Part shown: in pieces, positions 9,873-18,412 of the stretch
How positions within the stretch are numbered: the first letter of the stretch is position 1
Layout of the letters: each line of letters starts with the position of its first letter
NCBI GenBank assembly: GCA_033557675.1
Contig: JAWQRM010000612.1
Span: 1-21,030 of the forward strand
Source: Coptodactyla brooksi
Lineage: Eukaryota; Arthropoda; Insecta; Coleoptera; Scarabaeidae
Direction of reading: 5' to 3'
Length of the DNA stretch: 21,030 bases
Notes under the pieces: generated by a model
Told to the model about the DNA's origin: nothing
Databases searched by the model: none
Seen by the model: the letters and a program-made list of their open reading frames with translations, nothing else
Made by a program: the position numbers and the translations under genes

Positions 9873-9942
9873 TGCCGCCTCCACCATTCTGTTACACGTG
9901 ATCGGCCGCTCGATCACGTGTAACAGAATGGTGGAGGCGGCA
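9873..9942. repeat. Perfect 32-bp inverted repeat
   Basis: Bases 9873-9904 are the exact reverse complement of 9911-9942, separated by six bases (GCCGCT with its leading G). The arms contain CACGTG and are far richer in G+C than the surroundings. Perfect identity over 32 bp means a recent origin or active maintenance, unlike the decayed elements elsewhere in the window. It immediately precedes two short open frames (9972 and 10167). Confidence 0.9.
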
Positions 9943-9971
9943 AGAAATACGACCGCTCCCCACACGTCAAA

Positions 9972-10136
9972 ATGGCGGTAGGACACCAGATACGAGTAAA
10001 AGTAAAGGACCTAACAAGAAACGCAGAAATAGGATACTGGGGAGAAAAATACACAAGGAATTCTCTCGGAGGAAACATAATCTTCACTCACTCACCATCA
10101 GTTGATAAACAATCCAATGAAATTGATGGTCTATAG
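9972..10136 (+). CDS. Short unrecognised open frame, 54 codons
   Basis: The frame starts MAVGHQIRVKVKDLTRNAEI and continues through IGYWGEKYTR to a TAG at 10134-10136. The composition looks more like protein than the chance frames around it (charged, with Trp and Gly, few Asn/Tyr runs). I do not recognise the family. It lies 30 bp after the perfect palindrome and 30 bp before a second Lys-rich frame, so the two may be pieces of one transposon ORF or of a host exon. No splice sites were judged convincing. Confidence 0.25.
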   Translation: MAVGHQIRVKVKDLTRNAEIGYWGEKYTRNSLGGNIIFTHSPSVDKQSNEIDGL

Positions 10137-10166
10137 AGCATCAATTTTATCAAATTTATTCGATGT

Positions 10167-10382
10167 ATGGTTGAAAGTACTGTGCCAAAAAGAAAATCTC
10201 CAAACCAAATGGCGAAACGTCCTAACGTCTTAACAAAGCCGCCGTGCAAATCTAATCAAACCGAAAACAAAGAAATTGTCATCGCCAATCACTCGTCGAA
10301 AAAACACGAGGTCGGCGGCAAGAACAAAAGGGAAAAAAACAACAATAGACCAGGCCAAGCAGCGCTGAAAAGCAAAATCTGA
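10167..10382 (+). CDS. Short unrecognised basic open frame, 71 codons
   Basis: The protein is strongly basic: PKRKSP near residue 7 looks like a nuclear localisation signal, and KKHEVGGKNKREKNN follows near the end. It has no hydrophobic core and no known domain. Such Lys/Asn/Gln-rich frames can be the disordered start of a transposon protein or of a nuclear host protein, or can arise by chance. The antisense frame at 10230-10433 is a shadow. Confidence 0.22.
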   Translation: MVESTVPKRKSPNQMAKRPNVLTKPPCKSNQTENKEIVIANHSSKKHEVGGKNKREKNNNRPGQAALKSKI

Positions 10383-10466
10383 AACGAACCGTTTCACTAT
10401 TTCAAATGGGTTAGGAGACATTGCATTCATCACATAATATTTAAGCGGGAATTAGAGCAAGCAAGT

Positions 10467-10504
10467 AGTAAACGGTTTCTGTTAGCTAGCAAACGGTCTC
10501 TGTT
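10467..10504. repeat. 21-bp tandem duplication
   Basis: AGTAAACGGTTTCTGTT (10467-10483) is repeated as AGCAAACGGTCTCTGTT (10488-10504), with two mismatches. Confidence 0.75.
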
Positions 10505-11000
10505 CCGTATCTGGCTGTTACGTGCCATAATACAATATTTCACGACATGCTTGGCATCATCATGTGTGGATACCATCACCTGATGCTCACACTCAATGAA
10601 ATTGAGTCAACATGTTTTGATCTCTGTAGAATTTAAAATTAATATTTTTTAGAATACTTAAATATTTTCCTAGTTTAAGAAAAAAATCCTTTATTGCTGG
10701 GAAGGTCCCTATTAACAGTTGGTATCTTATATGAATCGATCTATAGTTCTACTAGAAAGCCTTTACTCTGTAACGTTAATTAGCGACGATTGATGGTTGT
10801 TGCCTGGCAACAGTTAAAAACTCCCACTTTTCCCAAACGTAAATCGCGGCATTTCTAATGTATAGTATTGCATTGTATTTCAGAAGAGGTTAGATGAAAA
10901 TTTGATTTATCATATGAATTCCAGAAATTTTTAGTTGCCAACTGACAAATTTTCCATCGCTAAGGTTGTAATATGATGAATTGTGACGCGCTGTGTCGCA

Positions 11001-11038
11001 GCCAGGGGACACTTTCCAGCACCGCCAGGGGACACTTT
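11001..11038. repeat. 23-bp tandem duplication
   Basis: GCCAGGGGACACTTT occurs at 11001-11015 and at 11024-11038. Confidence 0.85.
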
Positions 11039-11352
11039 GTGGGATGATGCGCCATCTATGTATATACCGTAGTATATAGTCTTTCAGTGCAATGACTAGA
11101 AACTCCATATGTTCATGTGTAGTTGAACGTACAGGTACAAATTATGAAAGTAGTTATCACACTAACTAAACTTTTCAAAGAGGTGCTGGTACATGAAATA
11201 ATAGACCCTAATGCATTCTAAATTATAATTGACGATTTCGATGATACTTTCCTAATTACACCAGGAAAGTTTTAAAATTTATCTGACAAATCTCTCATTT
11301 GAAATACAAGTAATTATGTTGATTCCGGATGTTTCGCGAAGCGCTTACAAGA

Positions 11353-11403
11353 GAAAATATTGATCTATTAGCAACTAATACTTGCTAATAGATCAATATT
11401 TTC
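11353..11403. repeat. Perfect hairpin with 22-bp arms
   Basis: Bases 11353-11374 are the exact reverse complement of 11382-11403, with a seven-base loop (CTAATAC). The arms contain TGATCTATTAGCAA. No coding frame overlaps it convincingly. It could be a small foldback element, a hairpin RNA or the scar of an inverted duplication. Confidence 0.85.
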
Positions 11404-12371
11404 ATTTCATTACATTTTGAAACACAAAATATATTGAAAAAGAGAAACAGTAAACTACACACCCCTTCTATAGGTTTGGTAAACATTAATCGCGAATGGT
11501 AGAATCGTGCAAGTAGGGCTGATAGGCACGACATACAGAAGAGACTTCAAAGGCAGTAAACGGCGTGGTAGTCTGCCATCCCTCTCCGTTTGCGATGCCA
11601 TTAAGACGTAAGAGACTATTACTTCCATAATAACATTGTACGATTTATATCCGTTTTGATTAATTGCTAATTTGTTCGGTAACAATTGTAAATGTACTGC
11701 TCTATATTTGTCAAGTCCAAATGTTACATATTCAGATATTAAACCGCGTGAAGGGTAGTTCAATTCATTCACAACTCGCTCCAATACTTGACATATAAAT
11801 GAAACACATAAATACAGACAAAGAATTGCTTGACAACATCCTATTTACATACTTCTTGTGCTTCAAATATTTAACGCCAACATCCCCAATTGATTTGATG
11901 TGACCATTGGTGAATTGCGCAACCTCAGTTTTGCTCATCCGTTCTTACACCTGGATTTTGGAGTTTCTTCGTATGATGCGTTGTTTAAATACTACTTGTT
12001 CTTCATCTTTTCATTTAATGCTTAGTGTAATAATTCTGTAAATGTAAAGCTTTCGTTCCTTTCACCAGTTTGTCATATTTCCTTTATTATTTTATTTCGA
12101 GCATTTCTTTAATACTATATTTATGCATTTCACTCTATTCCTTAGTACATTATCGTTCGTCCACCTATTCTATTCTTATGCTTCTATTCTTAGTCTATGT
12201 ACTTTCTCTCCATCATGCATCTGAAATCGCTTCTGTAGATATGCTAAAACAATTTTTGTTTTTCCTTCCTCATCCTTCTACGTCATACATAAGAATACTT
12301 ATTAGCATGTGAAATACCACCAGCCAACACTTTTATAGTAATTATTACGAAATTTGTTTTGTTGCGATGCC

Positions 12372-12408
12372 CCATATCTGTAAAGATCGTATATCCTCAC
12401 AGATATGG
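12372..12408. repeat. Hairpin with 10-bp arms
   Basis: CCATATCTGT (12372-12381) and ACAGATATGG (12399-12408) pair across 17 bases. Confidence 0.55.
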
Positions 12409-12666
12409 AGGATCCAAAGCATGAATTGTGAACTACGGCCGCTTTTGTGTATTATGTTTGGCTGCTTTATGAATGTAAGTCCGAGTGTACGAGTGTCATC
12501 ATGTTACATAGACTTTAAACGCGATTTTCTGGAAACTATGTTTGTCAACATGAACAGCATGATAACAACTTTTATCATTTTTGGATCGAAATTGCGCTCG
12601 TCTACGCATAATTAAATTATCTAAGGGTCATCGAGCCGTTTTTTGAAAATTTTTCCAATAAGTTTA

Positions 12667-12700
12667 AAAGTGAAAATTTTAGGCTGAAAGTGAAAACTTT
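12667..12700. repeat. 20-bp tandem duplication
   Basis: AAAGTGAAAATTTT beginning at 12667 is repeated as AAAGTGAAAACTTT beginning at 12687. Confidence 0.65.
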
Positions 12701-13178
12701 GTTTTTTCAAAAATTCAAAAATTTCAGCTGATGGCACTTAGCTACCACCTTGTTTTACGAGAAGAAATTGAGGTTTTAATAATTTTTTATTTCTATAGCA
12801 AGTTGGCTGCAGGTTTCCGACGTAATATGTTATCAGATTTAGCAAAAAACATTTTTAAATACCTGAAGCAATGAAGAATAAGGTGGAATTATTAGTTTTT
12901 AAATTAATCTTAATTCCTTTCTAAGAAAAAGATCCAAAGAGTTTTTTACCGCCTAGAACGTATGTAACCCCTAACTGGAGTTAATTAACTCAATTAATTA
13001 ATTAACTTAAGTAGACTACATTTTAGGCTTGGTAGCGAAAAAGCGATCCTAGAGTTTTGCAGCCACCGAAATAAGTGAATAAAGAGGATAGGATAAACCA
13101 TTCCAGCCAGGACTTGACAATTTTCGCGGATTGGTTAATGATATATGGGGTCTAGAGTTATTGTGGTGAATGGCGATT

Positions 13179-13505
13179 CACGGGAGTAGTGAAGATAGGC
13201 GGATTCTCAATCATCCCCTCTCCACATGGACCCCCCACTTCTGGCAGTGGGGCCCTCCACTCTTTCTTTTCCAAACCCCGCTCCCCAGCGGTCGGCCGTT
13301 CGAGCTGGCTACGCCCCTTACTCTGGTTGGTCGATTGGAAAAATGTTGGCCACAAACCTTGCTCTGATTGGTTAGTCGGCTGCCAGGGGCGGGTTCGAAA
13401 AAAAAGAAGAGGTATTCTCATCACTGCGAGGAGTAGGGATTCCAAGTGGGGGACTTCCTTGGTAGGGGGATGATTTAGAAGCCGCTTATCCTCACTACTC
13501 CCGTG
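13179..13505. mobile_element. GC-rich MITE-like element with 45-bp terminal inverted repeats
   Basis: CACGGGAGTAGTGA starts at 13179. The reverse complement of 13461-13505 matches 13179-13223 at about 38 of 45 positions. The 327-bp interior is much richer in G+C than its flanks and encodes no transposase. Overlapping open frames on both strands (13158-13473) are consequences of this composition. GCGATTCAC at the left edge (13173-13181) and GCGACTCAC at the right edge (13505-13513) differ by one base and may be a target-site duplication of 8-9 bp, as in hAT elements, although this partly overlaps the repeat ends. The family is not identified. Confidence 0.7.
13334..13393 (-). promoter_or_regulatory. 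CCAAT-box and GC-box cluster inside the MITE-like element
   Basis: Two inverted CCAAT boxes (ATTGG at 13334-13338 and 13367-13371, the second in the context CCAATCAG on the minus strand) and a GC box GGGGCGGG (13386-13393) lie within 60 bp. The element is about 1.1 kb on the downstream side of the putative exon at 14489-14573. Promoter activity is inference. Confidence 0.3.
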
Positions 13506-14325
13506 CGACTCACCAACTATAATTGAATCAGACGTCCTGTATGATGGTATTAAGTGGTAAAACTAGCAGCTTTATAATAGCACTACACGGAAAGCATAAT
13601 CTTCGAAGCATGTAATTCCGCCTTCAAGGTTAACTGTGCTATGCCCTCTGGATTTATTAAGCACTACGCCACTGTAGGTAGTCTATTTTTGACTTTCCGT
13701 AAGCTAAATCGCAAATCGCATAGTTCCAGCAATCTCATGTATCGATTGAAATGGATTTTGTTCGAAAATCTTCTCAACAACATTTGAATTTATTTCGGTT
13801 GTGTAACCAGAGCGCGGTGTATCACCGAGGTCGAAATTTGCAGGACGGAATTTGGTAAGCCTTCTTGGTTTCATAGTAAAATATGCTTATATGGCACTTT
13901 TGTTTCTTCTATCTTGAAAGCTGTACAATACACAAATAAATTGAGCGATAGCACCGAAGCAAAATCGGAACGGAGATATTTGTTATCCAATATTATAAAC
14001 TTGCAAATGTAGTAATAATAAACGAATTTTCTATCTATACATTTTAAGCATGCTGTTTTATATATTGTTACTGTCATTTTGACATCAGCATTCTTTTATG
14101 ATACATCTCTAGTAACGTATGGAAGCAAAAACTAGTGGAAACGTCATAACGTCTTTCTCTCACCAATATAATCCTTTCATATCAATCCTTACCAATCCTA
14201 TATATCCATCAACAAAGCAATCTCCCGAAAATATTTGTCCATATTTGAGAAGGATAGAAAAATGTGCGGCTCAGAAATGTTTATAAAGTTAATTAACGAA
14301 AAGTAAATTGACGAAATTCTTCCGG

Positions 14326-14361
14326 ACTTATCGTGTTTAATTAAAACTTATCGTGTTTAAT
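14326..14361. repeat. 20-bp tandem duplication
   Basis: ACTTATCGTGTTTAAT occurs at 14326-14341 and exactly again at 14346-14361. It lies in the putative intron about 130 bp past the splice donor. Confidence 0.85.
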
Positions 14362-14486
14362 GATAATTACAGCTATCGTGGTGCCTGTCACCGATGTGGC
14401 GGTGGGAGATAACGCGTAGAGTGTGGTTGGTTTGTCAAGTGATCCATGCTTTCGACCCGCTTAAAACGTTAGATAGACACGTACTC

Positions 14487-14492
14487 ACCTAT
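14487..14492 (-). other. Putative splice donor site
   Basis: On the minus strand ATAG|GTGAGT reads across 14489/14488, a consensus donor. It ends the open frame in phase 1, splitting a Gly codon after PPVIKI. Confidence 0.55.
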
Positions 14493-14573
14493 TTTAATGA
14501 CCGGTGGCAGTGCGGCGGCGACCACGAGCAATCCGGCGATGCCGAGTGCGGCCGCCCAGCTGCCCAGCCGCAT
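14489..14573 (-). CDS. Putative first coding exon of an ionotropic glutamate receptor (kainate-like)
   Basis: The minus-strand frame from the ATG at 14573 reads MRLGSWAAALGIAGLLVVAA and then ALPPVIKIG, with the last Gly split by a GTGAGT donor. The first ~21 residues form a classic secretory signal peptide: Arg near the start, a Leu/Val/Ala core and small residues before the cut. In kainate-type glutamate receptors the mature amino-terminal domain begins with a short β-strand of the form PxVIxIG, usually soon after the signal peptide and often at the first intron. An in-frame TGA two codons upstream of the ATG fixes the start. The region is CpG-rich compared with all neighbours except the MITE-like element, as first exons often are. 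The next exon would lie to the left; I did not find it in the window, which would require a long first intron. The receptor assignment rests on only about seven residues. Confidence 0.5.
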
Positions 14574-14580
14574 GGCTCAT
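14490..14580 (-). other. Overlapping upstream ORF in another frame
   Basis: A second ATG at 14580 lies seven bases before the proposed start, in a different frame. It opens a 28-codon Arg-rich frame (MSHAAGQLGGRTRHRRIARG at its start) that ends at a TAA just before the splice donor. If both are used, initiation at the first would suppress the receptor. It may equally be a chance frame. Confidence 0.35.
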
Positions 14581-15030
14581 GGCGCCAGAAACCCGCCGTG
14601 TCCTACCACTATCATTCCAGATTCACTGGAACAGGGGATACAATCTGCGTTAATATTCAGGCTGACGAGCGATGGCGGCGTGATGAGGTGCATATGTGGA
14701 AAAACTGTCGTCAGCACAAAGCAAAAAATAGTTTGAACATACCGCTTCGTTTAGACTGTATATGCAAGTCTAGATATACATATGCATGTTTGTGAAATGC
14801 GTGTACGACTTCGTAAATTATGGATGTTCGCGGATACTTCCGCAGAGAAATAACCATTTATGAAGAACAGTGCGGAACGTACCGCGTTAGTTTGCAAGGA
14901 AGGTAATAAACTTCATGATGAAAAAATGTGTAATATATACAAAAACATGGTCTAAATATTCATCCACAAGTTTTTATCTCTTCATGTTTCAGTGTAATGA
15001 GTAATAAGCTATTTATCATTTTCGTTTATT
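14574..15030 (-). promoter_or_regulatory. Possible 5' UTR and promoter region of the putative receptor gene
   Basis: Upstream of the proposed start on the minus strand the first ~350 bp hold many CpG dinucleotides (for example around 14600-14700 and 14810-14890) and no long open frame. I cannot place a start of transcription. The plus-strand frames at 14394-14795 and 14497-14736 are antisense shadows of this composition. Confidence 0.25.
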
Positions 15031-15238
15031 GGTAAGAAGTGTCGTTGCGTTTTCTATTCTCTCTTATTTCTCTTTTTTAAATGATTCGCTTGTAATAATG
15101 TTAATTTTATTACCATATACAGTATGAAATGAACGTTTTTGTTCAATAGCAAAATAATAACACTTTTTTGTTTCATATTCGACATTTACACTGATTGTGC
15201 AAAATAAAATTATACCATTTGCAACAAAACCGTTACTA

Positions 15239-15717
15239 AAAAGGGAAGTGTCACAATTGTCACTTACCGATTTTGATGCAATTTTGTACAGCGATATGGA
15301 CAAAAATTATGTTTACGTATTTTTATCTTTACGTATTCGTTCTAAAAACCCCTAGGGTGAATAATAAGGGTTGCAAATTGAGGGAAAAAGTATTTATTCG
15401 CTTCTATGAAAACGAAATGTGGTAAATGCAAACTATTTACCCCTAACCTACCCCTAGCTTCTCGAAATAATTTAAAAATTTTCCTAACGATTTTGGCGCC
15501 GTTAAGTATACATATAATAAGTTTAGAAAATATTAGTTACGTGTTATTCCTGTTCTCCGCAGATTACCCGCCGCGCAATTGCTGTAAAATTCCTTAAGAA
15601 CAACGTGATAAAACTTAGGTATTTAGAAAATACTTTGAAGAAAACCCATAAACCATTAGTCACACAATAAGATGTTTGTGGTAAGAGAAGGCATTTGCGA
15701 CATTTAAGGGAGGTTGG
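15239..15717 (+). repeat. Left long terminal inverted repeat
   Basis: It opens GGGAAGTGTCACAA, and landmarks shared with the right repeat in reverse order include GCAATTTTGTACAG, TTGCAAATTGAG, AAATGTGGTAAATGCAA, AATAATTTAAAAA, TTCTCCGCAGA, AGGTATTTAGAAAATACTTT and ACACAATAAGATGTTTGTGG. It is shorter than the right copy by several deletions. The open frame at 15406-15597 is a chance frame within it. Confidence 0.8.
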
Positions 15718-15856
15718 GGTTAACTAATGAGAATTCATTCTTTCGCGGGTGTTCCTTGCTGAATTTGATGAAATTTAGCATAATGTTTTTTTCGGCGTGA
15801 CGTAAAAACCTTTGAAGCAGTTCAGAAATTGGGGGGGAAAGTACATTTTCGCCAAT

Positions 15857-15884
15857 ATCTCGAAAACGAAAATCGCTATCGAAA
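15857..15884 (+). repeat. Extra copy of a terminal-repeat segment
   Basis: ATCTCGAAAACGAA followed by CTATCGAAA matches the segment of the right terminal repeat at 18735-18762 (reverse complement), which the left repeat has lost. It lies about 140 bp inside the left repeat and may be a scrap of another family member. Confidence 0.4.
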
Positions 15885-16167
15885 AATTTTATATATTAAC
15901 TAGTATTGTTTTTTAAAACTCCCTCTATTGATGTTACATGGAGTACATTATCCTTATTTTCTTTAAATAATAAAATAGATACAAGATATATAAATAAATA
16001 CTTTTTTAGAATGAGTTTAAAAGCAACAAACAATTGCTTTCAAACTCAATTCAATTAAAACTCAATTAAAAATGGTTTAATATCCCAAATATTGAATTCT
16101 ATATTACTAATTTAATTTCTCTCTGTAAAATGTTATTTTTATTCGACACGTGGGGCAAAATTCCAAC

Positions 16168-16362
16168 GTACAATTATATGATTACGACCTATGTTAAATT
16201 TAATTCGTCCATCGTACACTAGCTAGTATTATTGTATGTATCAGTAACCGAGTCCTTCTAAAGTATGGGGTTATTTCAGTCGCTTCCCAAAAAGTTTGAT
16301 ATAAATTCACCGTAACATTATACAACTACAATCCATGTTAAATTTAACTTATCCATCTAAAA
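16168..16362 (+). repeat. Direct repeat pair of ~45 bp, 145 bp apart
   Basis: The stretch around 16170-16215 (ACCTATGTTAAATTTAATTC and TCCATC) recurs diverged around 16315-16358 (ATCCATGTTAAATTTAACTT and TCCATC). CAGTCGCTTCCCAAAAAGTT between them (16277-16296) looks like the CAGT-type end of a pogo element, but I found no matching inverted end. Confidence 0.5.
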
Positions 16363-16419
16363 TATGTACATGTGGTGGCTACTTGACAGATTTGAGTTTC
16401 AAAGCAACAGTCAGAAACG

Positions 16420-17530
16420 ATGATTCTAATCAATCCACTTAACGTTCTAAACTTGCTACTAAGCATTTTTAGTTTTATGAATATTTTCGACACTCTACTG
16501 AATGAGTGTTTGAAGGAAAGAATACAACGTATTTTAATGGATAGTATGGAGGATTATAATATGCAAATTGAAGACGAGACTGTATTACACTTCGACACAT
16601 CCACCATAATTAATGACGGTCAGTATATTATTGAAGAAGAGGAAACAAGCGATAATGTAGCAGAAGATCATTGTCCGTTGAAGGATGAGATCGATTACGT
16701 CTATAAATTGGCGGCAGTAAATTACTGGACAAGTGGCAAAAAAGGATATTTGAAATTAGAAATCGTAAAACGTAGATACCGAAAAGTATCATCAACGAAA
16801 CAATTATATAGATGAGCGAAATATATTCAGGAAAAAGGGACATACCGAAAAAAATTGACAGAAATTATAGAATTTGTTATTAACCAAGCCAGAGCTGCCA
16901 TACATAATAAACTACCACTATATAACATCGATATCGGCAGATGGGCTATATAAGCTCGAAATGATAAAAATTTTTATCCTCAACAGTTCAAAACATCTCA
17001 TATCTGAGAGCAACGCTTTAAAACAGGAAATAGGTTGGTGAACAGAAAAATTACAAAATTTGTATCTCAAAAACAAATTGAAAATCTCGATCACGTAAAA
17101 AAACTAGCTAAAGGATTTGTAAAAGAGGCAAAGCAACAAATCCAAATATAAGGTCCTGAGAATATCTATATTTCAGATCAGAGCGGTTTTAACTTAGCAT
17201 TCCATTCAGGAAGACCTTTAAGTGATTTAGGTGTTAAAACCATAGAAAGTGTAGTCCAAACAGTGTTATTTACAATGCATAGCTACACAATTCAATCCGT
17301 CATATCTGCGGATGGGAACCTCTTTCTCCTCTTTTGATTGCGTTAAAAGAAACCTCTGGCACCTTTGGACCGAGGGTAGCAAATACAATGTTCAAAGCAG
17401 ATAATGTGTCCATCAGGGTCTGGAAAGCCAACTTCAGAACACATGAAGAATTGGCTACAAAATGTATATTTTTCAAACACTGAATCCAAATCATTATTAT
17501 TATTGGATTCTTGTTGGTGAAGTAGCTTCA
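16420..17530 (+). pseudogene. Pogo-like DDE transposase pseudogene
   Basis: The first frame (16420-16815) has an acidic N-terminal part and then DYVYKLAAVNYWTSGKKGYL and VKRRYRKVSSTKQLYR, which fits a CENP-B/pogo-type helix-turn-helix entrance. After a stop at 16813 it continues with TEIIEFVINQARAAIHNKL and DHVKKLAKGFVKEAKQQIQ. The catalytic region opens with ENIYISDQSGFNLAFHSGR, where the Asp of SDQSGF is the likely first DDE acid, then KTIESVVQT and SYTIQSVISADGNLF. A +1 shift near 17325 moves the match to PLLIALKETSGTFGPRVAN, and another shift after about 17400 leads to SEHMKNWLQNVYF and LLLLDS, the likely second acidic position. Stops at about 16951, 17007 and 17150 and two frameshifts disable it. 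The third acid and the C-terminus are missing. The Tc1/mariner superfamily is likely and the pogo branch less sure. Confidence 0.7.
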
Positions 17531-17564
17531 TCAGATATACAGTTCGAGGATATTTTCCGGTACC

Positions 17565-17700
17565 ATACGGCTTTTAAGCCGCGCCCGCGATACGTAGTGG
17601 GGGGAAAGGCCTGTGCGTTGAACGGTTAGAGGCAAGGTCAGTCGCGTCTCGCACGTCGATGGGAGTATGCCGTACAGGGAGAACATAGTACTTGCCTAAA
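17565..17700. other. GC-rich patch of unknown origin
   Basis: Between the pogo-like pseudogene and the Tc3-like transposase remnant lies about 120 bp that is clearly richer in G+C, including a short palindrome CGGCTTTTAAGCCG and GTGGGGGGAAAGGCCTGTGC. It has no open frame of note and no tRNA shape. It could be the edge of the nested element or a separate insertion. Confidence 0.35.
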
Positions 17701-17868
17701 ACGGAGATCTTAGAAATATCTTCTTTTAAATGTTATTGGCATTAAATGTTGATTGCACAAACGGAACATAAATGTATTCTTATAAAGAGAATATAAAAAA
17801 ATATTCTAAAATAAAATAAATTCTTAAAACCCCATTTGAACGTAAAACAGAATACTAAATTAAAAAAA

Positions 17869-18336
17869 TTACAAAAGCGGTTCAAATAGGTCGCCCTGGG
17901 ATGCCAAACAATAACCTAATCTATCATAGAAATTCCTTCTAACATTAGAAAGCATTTCAGGTGTGAGGTTAGCTGTTTCTATTATTTTAGCTCTCAGGGC
18001 ATCCAGCATTCCGCTCGTTGCTGTACACGGCCTGTTTCAAGAAGCTCCACAAACGGTCAGTTTTTGCGGATATTGAATATAAACAGGAAAACTTTCCCGA
18101 GACCAATAACGAAGAATACCAGGCTTGTGTTTTCCTTGCAATGGAAAAGTAGATTCATCGGTCAAAACAATATTTTGAATAAAGTTTTCATCCTCATTTG
18201 CCTTTTCCATTACTCGTTCACAAAACTCCATCCTTCGAATATTATCCTCAAATAATATTCTGCAATCGTTTGCAGATCTGACACCGTAATACCACTCGAT
18301 AAGTTGTAATTTTTCCTCAGCGATGTATACACCCAT
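17869..18336 (-). pseudogene. Tc1/Tc3-like transposase, internally deleted
   Basis: From the ATG at 18336 the minus strand reads MGVYIAEEKLQLIEWYYGVR and ANDCRILF, the start of the DNA-binding domain. It then jumps to RRMEFCERVMEKANEDENFI, NIVLTDESTFPLQGKH and RYWSRESFP. The Asp in LTDES is the first catalytic acid of Tc1/mariner transposases. After KLTVCGAS a stop follows. In another frame the C-terminus resumes (MLDALRAKIIETANLTPEML, then FYDRLGYCLASQGDLFEPLL) and ends in TAA at 17869-17871. Two in-place deletions therefore removed most of the DNA-binding region and the second and third catalytic acids. It lies just inside the right long terminal repeat and reads away from it, as expected for the element's own transposase. 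It is not functional. Confidence 0.8.
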
Positions 18337-18412
18337 TTCTTTTAATTATGTTCACTATAAATAATAATAATGTGTCCAAACAACGGAATAATGGAACCAA
18401 CGGAACTATGTT

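Larger units (their letters stand above)
10510..13140. other. A+T-rich stretch without recognisable genes
   Basis: Open frames at 11455-11784 (minus, 109 codons), 12070-12312 and 12367-12615 have no recognisable domain. The second is a low-complexity hydrophobic chance frame. The first (starting MERVVNELNYPSRGLISEY) looks slightly more protein-like, but I cannot assign it. Small repeats are present at 11001-11038, 11353-11403, 12372-12408 and 12667-12700. Confidence 0.45.

Noticed and set aside
11455..11784. 109-codon minus-strand gene
   Set aside because: Somewhat protein-like but with no recognisable motif; kept only as a note.
12070..12312. Hydrophobic 80-residue membrane protein
   Set aside because: Low-complexity Leu/Ser/Tyr translation of T-rich DNA, with no family resemblance and no splice context.
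13158..13473. Overlapping open frames on both strands with Pro/Arg/Gly-rich proteins
   Set aside because: They lie within a GC-rich MITE-like element with inverted ends; open frames in three registers reflect composition, not coding.
14394..14795. Plus-strand frame of 133 codons
   Set aside because: No recognisable domain, and it is antisense to the better-supported signal-peptide exon in the same CpG-rich DNA.
17565..17700. Ribosomal RNA fragment
   Set aside because: The composition suggested it, but I could not match any rRNA segment with confidence.
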